A DNA stretch of 64,000 nucleotides from Crambe crambe. Its lineage: Eukaryota; Porifera; Demospongiae; Poecilosclerida; Crambeidae. The position numbers were made by a program, and so were the translations under genes. The first letter of the stretch is position 1. Each line of letters begins with the position of its first letter. A model generated the notes under the pieces. That model had not been told where the DNA came from and searched no databases. It saw only the letters and a list, made by a program, of their open reading frames with translations. The stretch spans positions 558,001-622,000 of the forward strand of contig OZ004584.1 of NCBI GenBank assembly GCA_963924555.1. Direction: 5' to 3'. This document shows, one piece after another, positions 1 to 10,930 of the stretch.

Positions 1-861
1 TAATGAAGAACTCCTCCCTTTACTGAAGAGAGGACACAGGATGGAAAAACCTGACAACTGCTCATCAGAAATGTAAGACCAAATAACTTATATAGATCAG
101 ACATTTCTTTTAGCTATCAGTTCTAGGCATCTTGCTATTAATAATAACGTAATACTTTTAGGTACGACATTATGCTCTCTTGCTGGCATGAAGAGGCAAC
201 CAAGCGACCGTCTTTCTCTGAATTACAGGCCAAGTTTGACAGCATGCTGTCAACTCAAGGAAACAATCCTTACATCGACTTCTCCATCAATCCAGAGAAG
301 TTATGCTACACTGTCGAAGGTGATGAGCCTGGAAATCATCCGAATGGCCTCCTTCATTTACCTGGCACAGCAAATCGAAGAAGTCAACTATCTAATGGTT
401 TTGGCAGGCCTCTTTCTCTGTATATGAATCACTCCTCAACCAGAAATCTGGCCCAAGAAGGTGCAAATAATTCAACTCGAGACTTACGGAAGAGTTGCTC
501 TCCTTCGGAAGAAAAACCTCATGCGTCTAATCCACTTAATCTTATGCTGGAAAAAGAAGATGGCAGAAGACCATCCAGCATGATGCTTCTTCGCAATCGA
601 GACTCACGAAGCGGTAAAGAGGATGATGACAGATATGTAAAGGATCCTTCTGTGCTAGCCAATACAACCCTAGCCTTGCCTACTGAAGGACAAGTGATGT
701 CTGGTCTTGAGAGAGGAGGCAGTGTTCGTGTGACAAGTGGAAATCATGAGACTAACAATGTTAGATGGATTCGAGGAAGCCACGAAGCATTGAATTTGAC
801 ATCAGCAGCTCCCACTAATGTACCAATACCACCTCCAGAAATAGAAATCACTGAAAGCTGA
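1..861 (+). CDS. Gene A, RTK paralogue, 3' end only
   Basis: The last two exons of an RTK gene that starts before the window. Exon 1-72 ends ...EKPDNCSSE plus two bases and has donor gtaaga. The final exon, 162-861, follows a tttag acceptor and starts with the last base of a Met codon, then [18 protein letters not shown]. This is kinase subdomain XI with its invariant Arg. The C-tail repeats features of B and D: an [12 protein letters not shown] segment, a CYTVE tyrosine, [10 protein letters not shown], and the terminal EITES. Exon phases match genes B and D exactly. It is convergent with gene B; the two stop codons are about 340 bp apart. The catalytic part is outside the window, so its activity cannot be judged. 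Confidence 0.88.
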
Positions 862-1200
862 GAACTGACAATACACAATTAGTCAAGTCACTCACTCACT
901 CATTCATTTATTCATCAGGTTAAGAATATTCAGCTTAATTCAATTAGGTTTGCTTTAAAATCAGCTGCAGCATTAGAAATAATAATTATAGAGAACTGTG
1001 TGTTTAGCTATTTTCAATGATCATGATTGATTGCTTTTTGGAGTGCATATGATATGTAAATAATAGTTCATTCCAAATGAATGACTATCCAGTAGTATAC
1101 AGTAGTATACTGACTAGTATACAGTAGTATACGACTATGATTATTATTGTCTTTCTTAGTAGTGTTCAGTATTATGGCCAATAACAATTAAATATATTAT
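862..1200. other. Gene A/gene B convergent intergenic region
   Basis: Spacer between two stop codons. It must hold both 3' untranslated regions. A short tandem block of an agtagtatac-like unit lies at about 1088-1133, and a CACT/CATT repeat lies just after the gene A stop. No open frame and no clear AATAAA signal were seen on either strand. Confidence 0.6.
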
Positions 1201-4200
1201 CTAAGTTTCAGTAATCTCAACATCTGGAGTCTTAGTGAGCAGGGAAGGATCCTTCACATATCTGTCTTCATCCTCCTTGCCACTATGATGTGAGTCGTGA
1301 TTTTGAAGTAGCATCATACTGGACGGTCGCTTCTTGCCATCCACCTCTGCTGTAACATCAAATGTTGGAGAACAGCTCTTTCGTAAGTCTTGAGAAGAAT
1401 TAGTTGCGCTCCCTTGAAGCAGCTTTCTCTGTGAGGAATGAATCATATTCACTGAGAGAGGTCTACCCAAACCACTAGGGGTTTTGCTTTTTTTCTTGAC
1501 TGAAGGTAAGCGTAGATTGCCATGTGCACTGGGAGAACTCTCAGGCTCATCTGCTTCAACAGTGTAGCATAACTTCTCTGGGTTGATGGAGAAGTCGATG
1601 TAAGGGTTGTTTCCTTGAGTTGACAGCATGTTGTCAAACTTGGCCTGCAATTCAGGGAAGGACGGTCGCTTGGTTGCCTCTTCATGCCAGCAAGAGAGCA
1701 TAATGTCATACCTAAAAAGTATTATGTTATTGTTAATAGCAAGACTGCAAGAGGCCTAGAACTGATAGCTACAAGAAATGTCTGATCTAAGTTATTTGGC
1801 TTACATTTCTGATGAGCAGTTGTCGGGTTTTTCCATCCTGTGCCCCCTCTTCAGTAAGGGGAGGAGTTCTTCATTAGCAACTCCAGGATATGGGGCACCC
1901 CCTGTAATCAAAATGATAGCAACATCAGTGGGGGTGGGGAGAGTGCTGAGTGGTTTGTGTACCTAGAGTTCCAATTTCCCAGAGGACAACTCCGTAGGAC
2001 CACACATCAGAGAAAGAGGTGAATTCTCGTGCTGTGATGGACTCAATGGCCATCCATTTGTAAGGAACACGTCCTTTGCTTTTCTGGATGTATACTTCAT
2101 CTGTTTCACGCGACATACCAAAGTCAGTGATCTTCAGATCTTTTCCTTCATCAACAAGAATGTTACGGCAGGCGAGATCTCGGTGGACAATACCAATGCT
2201 GGAGAGATATGCCATTCCTGCTGCTGTTTGGTAGGCGAAGGAGATGAGATCGATAGGTGCGATCTGTCCCAGCTGCAAGTATGGGTCTTCTTCTTCACTG
2301 GCAGTGCCAGTTATGTACTGAAGAAGAAGTACAACGTTATTCAAGTACATATATTAAATTTATGTATCATTACTGTTTTCCTGTTGCTCCGCAGGTAAGA
2401 TAAAAGGTCTCCATGCTGGACAAACTCAATGACCAGACATAGTGGTTCCTGGACTGTCACACATCCCAACATTCCCACCACATGTGGACTGTGACCTTCA
2501 GACACCTTCTTCATCATCTCTATCTCTGATAAAAAGTCTCGTCTCTCACTTCCCTTGGCACTGTCTAGAGTTCAAACTTAATGTTAAAATGAGCATGGAT
2601 TAAAGTTATGAAAAATACCTTTGAGGAGTTTTATGGCAACGCTGACATGAACTGCCTTTCTGTAAGCAGGTTTGACTTTGCTGCATGTGATGGGTCCTTT
2701 TAGAAAACCTTTGTAGACAAGTCCAAAGGCTCCTTCCCCAAGTGAGTCGTCCACGATAATATCAGAAGGAGAGAGTTCCCAGTCATCCTGGGAAACAAGT
2801 GACTGATCAGCATTATGATTCACCAGAGTGGGCACCCTAGGTCCAAAGCCAACTGTGTTAAACATTGGATCATAGTGTGCTGTAGTCTGCAAGGAATGTA
2901 GAACATACTGTGAAGTCATTCCTATTAAATCATTACTTTAACTCACTTGACTCATTTTCCACAACTTTTTTCTCCTTCTGAGCGTTTTGAAACAGATGCA
3001 AGTGCACATGACACACAGTAATGTAACAATCACTGCAATGATTGCCCCAAATACGATGCCCAAAATAGGACCTGTTCCTAAACCACCTGCAACCAAACAT
3101 ACCGATCACCATCTACGTAAGATTAATTTTCCCACTCACACATTACTGACACTACGTAGCTAGCAACCACTTACTTCCTGCCATAGTTGGAGTTGATGTG
3201 TGAATCACCGATATTGCATGAGCTTCAGTCCAGTTACCACCAATGTACCTGTTATAGGCCCTAATCTGTAATTTATAAACACAATACACAATATCTTCAT
3301 ATACTCTAAGTCTTATACCAGTTAGTGGCAATTACTAACCTGAAGATAAAGAACCTGGTCATCATTAATAAGACTAAAGTTTGCACCAATCATAGTGACG
3401 CTGCTCTGTATAATGAAGAAATAATCATGAGTCTCATCTGATGACTATGAGTGATGCTCACCTGGATACCTTCCTTGCATCTGGAGTGACCTTCTTCATG
3501 ACCTTGTAGTGGAGTGGGTGTAACACACATGGTGTAGTTTTGAAGATTCCCGTTCACTTCAGCAGGAGGTTCCCAACTGGCCACAATCCTGACCTCACGG
3601 GACTGGACTTCATAGGACAACAGGGTGAAGTTCACTACTTCTGAAGGACGAGGTGACAAGGCATCGAGTGTGCAGCCATATATATATCGTGGTGGTGAGA
3701 ATAACGTGTTTCTCATATTCCAATTGATTGTCAGCTGTAGAGATAGGCATATATGAATCTAATGTTAAAGTGTAGATCTTCATACCTCAAGTCTGAAAAA
3801 GTCAGTAGGATCTGCTCGTGGGGCATAGACTCTTTGATAATTATCAATTTGACGTGAGTACTGTGATCTGTTTACCTGAAAAAACATACAATCAAAGGTC
3901 ATGTTTATAGAAATGAAACAGCCAATTAACTCACAATTGCACTGATAGGTGAAATACCACTTCCAGTTCTAAACACTGTTTCTCTAGGACCAAATCGTGG
4001 ATCTTCTATAACTCTGATCAGTTTAATAGCAAGAGTGAAATTGTCCGTGTAGTCACCATATGCTACATGTGGTGCTAGCAACCACGTCACATTGAAGGCA
4101 AAGTAATAAAGATTCAAGTCGCTGTATTTCCCAGATTTGGTGCAAAACAGATCAACATAATCATCAACTGATTCTGTAATTCAGTAAGAAAGGCAAACTG

Positions 4201-4382
4201 AAAAAGGCCATATGGACTATTTTCCCCCCTGGCATCCATAATCAGAGGTACCACTACCTCATAATACGAGGCCTTGTAACAGGAGACCTCATAACAGGAG
4301 ACCTGCCAAACTTACGTTCAGTGGCTACATATTCCTGAGATACTGAAGTATTCCCATCTTCACCAACTGAAGCAACCTGAGA

Positions 4383-4445
<63 letters not shown>

Positions 4446-7400
4446 GAATATGGAGCAGGAAATGATCTAGAGCTTGCTGTAGTTTCTGAGTCACATGCAT
4501 TCCATGATGTCCATGGCCCCATGGTCCCAGGGCTTACTGTTATCATATATCTGCAGCCCATCACTGGGAGTTGCCCACGAGTGGAAGCTGCCAACATCAC
4601 AGAGTAATGCTCAATCTCTGGATCCTGTCATAAAACAACATTAACAATAAACATGCATGCAGTCATAAGTTAATCACTAGCTTCGTTAGCTACATATAAT
4701 CTCACTCTCACATGATCAATAGATATTGAAAGAGAATCAGCTGACTGACACCATATTATGTTACTTGTGCTCTCCAATATCACTGTGAAATTGCTCAGGT
4801 AATTTGTTACTGCAAGAAGAAAAATGATATCAGTGATAGCATGTTATAGAAACAGGTAATTAGTCTTAATTGATACATGTTATTACTATTGAATGTTCAT
4901 TTCCTATACCCATAATGTGTACAACCTTTAATTAACTCTGATGGTTTATTCTTCTGTAATGACATAAATCACACACACTCTAAGAGTAGAATTTCATCCC
5001 ATGCTCTCTTATTAATTAATAGTGATTAGATTCGTGTTAAAGTTAGAAAAACAGGATAAAACAACTCCACAGTGGTCATAGCTAGTATCTTGCAGTTTCA
5101 CTAGCTTATCCGTAAACAGACAAAGTGGAATATTTGCCATATATTTAAATAATAGGTTTATGTAATAGTTTTTGCAACTTATAATATATTAACAGGTAGC
5201 TAACTGCAATTAAGCATGCCTGCATTACACATCCACATTGTGAAACAATGTATGGGTTGTAAAATTGCACCAGAAGCACGTCAGGAGAGCTCACTGTAGG
5301 CTAGCTATTAAATTCTTATTTACTTAGCTTGCAATCATTAGGCCACACAAACTAAAATCTTTGTTTCTCAGGCAATTCAATCTCATACGGAATGCGCCTT
5401 TTTATTTATGAAAATCACATCCACTTCCTACAGCCTCATACAAGTCAAGACTGCCAATCATTTCATTCTCATCCGGAACCTCCAATCTCTCTATACTTGT
5501 GACACTGCAGCCAAAAATTTTACTATAATAATAATATAAATGAATTCGCATGCAAATATCCTAATCACGTGACTGCAATCACCACATTGGTGTCATAATT
5601 CTGGACATTATTAATCAAGTGGGTGGGCCTGCCAATATACTAATCCAAATATTGCCGATTTATTTTGTGTGGTCTAATATTATGTGTACATGTAGTTGTG
5701 GTAAACTAACAACACCTGAAGAAATCAGTTAGTGTAGTTATAATCGTCGCCTGACTTAATTTTCATAAATTTTTTTGGTCTTACTCTGAGGACTTTGCCA
5801 AGTAATATTGACCATCACATGTTGAAAGAATCCAATTCTTCTGTCTTCACTATCTCTGATTTGGACATTCACTGGTGGAAGAGGTATCTGAAATGGGTCT
5901 ATAAGATTAGAAGTAGGAGAACAAATATAAATAACCCCAAGACTTGGCTATAAACTAACTAACCTCCAAATACTTCAAGTTCTACCACATCAGAGAAATT
6001 AGATGGTCCTGCACTGCTCACCACTGCAAACGATACTTCAATAGTTCGACACGCATGACTTGACAGGTCCAAATCTTCCCTTGGATCATGCTGTGTGTGG
6101 TATTATTAAGGCAGTAGCTAGGTTGAGGAATTTGAGAATCAATTTACCTGCCATATGTAGGTGATGTTGTCAGACATGTTGTCATAAATCTTGAAGAGGA
6201 AGCCAACGAGTGGAGGATTAGTTCCTGCAGGTGGCATGGCTTCAGTCAGATTGATGGAGTAGGCAGCAGCTCTGTAAGAGGACAGTGGACGGTTGTCCAG
6301 TGGAATGAGTCTTGGAGGAGCAAGAGGTCGAGTTGGAAGAACAGGCATTCTCATAGTAGTGATATCTTCACCTGCCTGGCATCCAATTTGACATTCTGCG
6401 AACTATAAAATATGCTACTGACACACTAACACATTTAACAGTTTGTTTAGTACATATATCATAGCTATACCCACCCTTATACAGTTGATGGTGCATCCAC
6501 TTCTGGCTATCCACAGGTCAATGGTGTCAAGATTTGCGCATGTGTCCCGACCATTACACTCAGTTCTGCAATCTGCTATCTATAGAGCCATATAATAGAA
6601 TCAATTGTCAAAATGTTGTGGTTTTCCAATTAAATAAATAAATGATGCCACTGAAATTATTTCCCACATAACATTTAAAACGTTTTGTGGCATGTCCATT
6701 TGGAAGTTAATTTTAGGAACTCACACAACCATGAATGCAGTTGACTATTGCATGATCTCTTTCTGAGGTGTTTGTTGGAGGGTTCTTGGTGATTGTCTCA
6801 TTCATGACCCACGTTCTGCAGCCTCGAGTACACTCATGGATCTACAAAAAGCATATTACAGCATGGTAAGTACCACAAGGGCAGAAACACCACAAGGGCA
6901 GAAACACCACAACAAAAGTGGGGGGCTAGTGGCACATAACCATGCACACTTGTTTTCTGGATGCTAGCAAAGTGATTGTGTGACTACGAATTTACACTAT
7001 ATAATTTCTTTGAAGTGTGATTGCACAAGCAGTCATACCACCACGCACTAATAATATTATTCAATACAGTCAAACCTTGGTTATCCAGATACCTTTATCT
7101 ACCTAACTTTTTTTCCAGGCTGCTGGATAAGTGCCAGATAAGTGAAATGCATTAGTGTTGTGGTTATGCTGTGTTGTGTAGTTTAATATTATGGGCTAGT
7201 ACTAACAGCCTAGAACAGTGTAGATACTACTGATTATATTGTTATGCAGTTGCTAATTATGTGCCTGTGCAAAGCACTCTCAAAAAAATTCTCAAACAAT
7301 TGTTAAAATCCATTAGAAAAGCTTGTAGTAAAACTAGGTTCTGGATAAACGAGGTGGGGATAAGGTTACACTGTATCATCTATGTAGTTTGTTTTTTTTG

Positions 7401-7714
7401 TTTTGTTTTTTTTTTGTTGTTTTTTTTTTTTTGAAATTACTAACTATATGGCGATTTTAGTTATGCAGAAATTAATTAAACATGAAAGCAAATTTAGAAG
7501 AAAAAATAAAAACAAAAACTAGAAAAACAACAACAAAGGTGGACAATATTATGGTCTATATTGCAGTATAATCACGTGCACAACAATTCACAACTAATTT
7601 TGTATACTACATAATTGAATGTAGGAAACTAGCAATGATTGTTTCCCCTGGATACATACTTCCTTATTAAGTCCAGGAACTCTATGATTCTTGATCACAC
7701 TTAAATGACTTCAG

Positions 7715-7806
<92 letters not shown>

Positions 7807-8350
7807 CTTTTGTTGCTCTTCACATGTTGAGTTATCATTTACAATAGCGAAAGGCCAAGTCTGGTATGTTCTGTACACTGTTCTCCTAACCTGAAATGTA
7901 TAAGAGAGTCCTTATCTACAACAAAATTAATCAAGCAGCTATAGCTAGTTAGCTATTTACAATTTAGTGAGTACAAATACCTAATAGTGAATATTTGACC
8001 TCAGGTTTAAGGCTAGGTATATAGCTACCATGGCATCTCACATATTCACTCAACATGGAAAAAAGAGCATTCTTTAGCTAGGTTTGGATCCTTATCATCT
8101 TTAATCATTAGTGAGATATAAACTATGACTGTATCCATATTGCAGCTCACACACTTACAACATGAGATCCACCTTCTCTGAGACAGCTCAAGTAACACCT
8201 TCCCTCAGTCAGCAAGAGAGCTCTATTTCCTGCTGTGGCATTCACTTCGTGGAGAGGCTGCGAGTATGGAGGTATATTGCATTCTACCTCCCCCGACGTT
8301 TGATGGATATGGACGATCGTAGAAAAAAGAAATAGTAAGAGTAAATACAT
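1201..8350 (-). CDS. Gene B, receptor tyrosine kinase
   Basis: Complete 21-exon single-pass RTK, 1186 aa. Exons (minus strand): 8350-8159, 7890-7807, 6841-6725, 6579-6475, 6402-6148, 6090-5964, 5898-5785, 4809-4712, 4624-4538, 4376-4316, 4173-3935, 3875-3786, 3734-3462, 3405-3340, 3265-3175, 3086-2947, 2886-2619, 2564-2374, 2317-1963, 1901-1805, 1711-1201. The start follows from a signal peptide ([13 protein letters not shown]). The cysteine-rich head with C-x3-C pairs spans about residues 20-185, and FN3-like modules run to about 665. The membrane helix is in exon 16 ([12 protein letters not shown]). The kinase has GEGAFG, VAIK (Lys about 799), alphaC Glu about 816, HRDLACRN (about 911), DFG and WMAIES, so it should be active. 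Tail motifs are DRYVKDPS and terminal EITET. The ligand is unknown. Confidence 0.88.
4381..4442. repeat. (AAAT)n microsatellite in gene B intron
   Basis: About 15 AAAT units immediately upstream (in gene B sense) of the acceptor of the exon at 4376-4316. Read on the gene strand it is (TTTA)n and stands in for the polypyrimidine tract. Confidence 0.95.
7712..7806. repeat. (TC)n(AC)n microsatellite at gene B exon 2 donor
   Basis: About 35 TC units followed by about 12 AC units. On the gene B strand the exon 7890-7807 ends AAAAG and the intron begins directly with (GT)n and then (GA)n, so the 5' splice site is the first unit of the repeat. Confidence 0.95.
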
Positions 8351-8965
8351 TGCCCTTCTCTGCTTCGCTCAATTTTTCGTAGAAGTGTTTACGGGATTGG
8401 AAACGGATCACGTGCTCTCGTTAGCAACTAACAACCGAGGCGCGTTGACAGCTGAATGACATAGCACTTTTGTCAAAGTTGCTGTTCTGACAAGATCCGT
8501 GAGGTAAGACTTATGCCAATGATACTATAATACACTAGGGCATAGATTTACTGTATGAAATAAATTTTAGCTCAGATTTTCAAGTTAATAATAATGAATT
8601 TAGCTATGTCTAATTTTAATACCAAAAGTCATTCTGGCCTTTCTTTCAAATCAATCACATAAAATTAATGTATAATGAGTAATGATAGGTACTCATAGTT
8701 ACAATTACAAGGAAAAAAGTTATGAATAATTAATAACTTCCTTCCTCAGACTCTCCAACTTCAACTCTCTGACTCTTCACTTCTTCAATACCTTCCCCTT
8801 AGCTTACTTGTACTATTCTGTGAGCTGTAGGGGCAGAATATCACTTTAACTGCCTTGAAAGGAGTGAATATTGATCTCCTTTCACGGCCATTAATGCTAC
8901 ATGCGCGTGCGCATCTGTCAACGCGCCTCGGTTGTGCAGTTCATTGGGCGTTTCCAATCCCGTAG
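8351..8965. promoter_or_regulatory. Gene B 5' flank with inverted-repeat arms
   Basis: This is the presumed promoter of gene B. On the gene B strand CCGTTTCCAATCCCG (8406-8392) lies 42 bp before the ATG, next to a CACGTG box. Roughly 8392-8450 recurs inverted at about 8925-8962 (CGTTTCCAATCCCG at 8949-8962, and a GTCAACGCGCCTCGGTTG block). Most of 8390-8745 also recurs as an inverted copy at 24845-25700. Whether this is promoter, transposon end, or both cannot be settled from sequence alone. Confidence 0.5.
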
Positions 8966-9402
8966 ACAAATTAGCGCATGGCGCACTGTATTCTCACGTG
9001 GCGCCAGGTAACTTGCTGTTTCTTGTGATGGCTGGCATAAGTGGTCACAAGAGGACCTGGAAGCTGCTCTTAATACTGTAAATGAGTCACTGGGGAAGCT
9101 GTCAGCAGATACAGTATTCCGAAATTACTATGATCTCCATGCACTTATCTCACACTGACACACACAGTCGCGTAGCCACCCGACCAGAAGTGACATTGAA
9201 ATAATTATGGTGGCCCAGAAGGGCTAGTCTCGCTAGCCAGCCGCACCTTTTTTTTTGCGAGGGAGGGGGGAAAAAAAGTACGTCTGGTAACAATTGCCAG
9301 GTAATTTTTTTTATTTTTTTATTTATTTATTTTTTTTAATGACAAATTATTTTTCAAATACAACAGTTACAAAGTAATAAAAGAGAGTGGGTTGTGGGTG
9401 TG

Positions 9403-10054
9403 TTAAATAGTTAATTGTCCTCCACTAGAAAGCCAGCTTCGGATTTGATGAGGGCTACTGGGGAATTCCTGATGGCATAACCTTCGGGCTGCCCTGATAC
9501 ATCTGATTGCTGATCGTAAGAGGGAGAACGTAAGCCTGCATCTCAGCCAAGACAATGTGCAGCTATAAGGATTGTCCCATTTGTTAGCTAGAAGGGTTGC
9601 CAGTCTTCCGTAGAAGATCTTTGTGCCACATGCCATACCACCAGATGCCGAGAAGACCAAAGGAGTAAATGAAGAGTGTTCCACCTCTCTCTCGTATTCT
9701 CCTTTCATAACAGTTTTTCTTTTCTCGCTCGTGTTTCCTGTAGCATGCCGATATGGTGGTAGTGCAATTTGATGGGGCGTGGGGGTTGAACACTCTGACA
9801 TCACAAAAAGTTCTTTCATGCCGGCTTCCCCAAAAGCCACTCATTGCTATATCAAGTCGTGCACCATCTTGAGTGTTTGTAGACTTCAGGTTAAAGCTTT
9901 CGTTTGTGATGGACTGTAGGTCAGGCTCAGTACTGACTTCATGACAGACCTCTGTTAGAAGGTTTGCAGTTAGGTCTCTTATTTCATTGTGGCGCAGAAT
10001 TGGAAAACCCCCTCTCTTGCCGGATAGAGCATGATCAACTGAAAAGCTTACCAC
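9403..10054 (-). pseudogene. Retroelement ORF C-terminus, frameshifted (relic 1)
   Basis: Two overlapping minus-strand frames, 10054 to about 9690 and about 9710 to 9403, together encode the end of a retroelement protein. The first frame has an HALSG knuckle remnant, RHNEIRD, and ARLDI...CDVRV. The second continues VEHSSFTPLVFSASGG and an Arg-rich end. The break lies in a GAGAGAGA run, so a GA-slippage frameshift is likely. An A-rich stretch on the same strand (9345-9305) follows the stop and resembles a retrotransposon 3' tail. From memory, similar ORF ends are common in cnidarian and sponge genomes downstream of a reverse transcriptase. No reverse transcriptase part is present here, so the copy is 5'-truncated and dead. 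Confidence 0.7.
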
Positions 10055-10502
10055 AAAAATTCAATAACGCGCGCGTGCGCGTGGCTCAAGCAATTACGTA
10101 CATACGGCCTGCCGGCCATGGCTAGCTGTGAGTGTCTCTACTCGGAGAGTTGTGTCAGTGCAGCAACCTCTGCTGCTGCCTACAAGTTGGGCTATTAAGC
10201 AAGCAAAATTTAGAGCTTTGTTTCGGGAAGCATTGTGTGTCTTCCAACAGGTAGGTAGGTCAGATAGCTAGCTATAGACTAGTTGGACTGCAAGACCTTT
10301 CTTGGCGCTTGAGTTGGCCATGCTACGCCTGAGTACGGCTCATAGGGTAGGTGTGGGTATTATGAGTCAGTCCCTATTATGGGTTCACCACTTGATAAGA
10401 ATCTACAAGAGTTGATACTTTAGATATGAAAACTTAATCATTTTTTGGTCTTTTGATCAAATAAAATCATCCAGAAAATGCCTTATTCATGCTTTAGCTG
10501 AG
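10055..10502. other. Spacer between retro relic 1 and exon-1 relic
   Basis: About 450 bp with a GC-rich start (acgcgcgcgtgcgcg at about 10068) and no coding signal. Nothing recognised. Confidence 0.4.
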
Positions 10503-10773
10503 ATATGTGCTAAAACTATGACTGTATCCATATTGCAGCTCTCACATACTTACATGAGATCCACCTTCTCTGAGACAGCTCAAGTAACACCTTCCCTCAG
10601 TCAGCAAGAGAGCTCTATTTCCTGCTGTGGCATTCACTTCGTGGAGAGGCTGCGAGTATGGAGGTACATTGCATTCTACCTTCCCCGACGTTTGATGGAT
10701 ATAGACAATCAAGGAAAAAAGAAATAGCGAGTAAATACATTGCCCTTCTCTGCTTCGCTCAATTTTTCCGTAT
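10503..10773 (-). pseudogene. Frameshifted copy of gene B exon 1
   Basis: Nearly identical over about 270 bp to gene B exon 1 with its 5' leader and start of intron 1 (about 8118-8375). The same ATG context is present (ATG at 10741-10739), but a 2-base deletion soon after the start shifts the frame, which ends at a TAG well before the donor. The donor area is also altered. It lies just beyond the 3' end of gene C and upstream of gene B, so it marks an old duplication in which the rest of the gene was lost. Confidence 0.75.
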
Positions 10774-10930
10774 TAGCATAGCTAAAACTAGTCTCGCGCA
10801 GACTTTCCTGATGGGCGTGGCTTCACGGAGAGGGTAGAACATTAATTGCCAACATTATTAGTATAATTTGCAGTCAATATAATAGCTACAGTGCTGTTGT
10901 GATTATCAAAAAAGTAAGTTTCACTCAAAA

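Noticed and set aside
8440-8520. Divergent noncoding exon with donor gtaagact on the plus strand
   Set aside because: A donor-like site exists in gene B's 5' flank, but no partner acceptor or frame supports a transcript.
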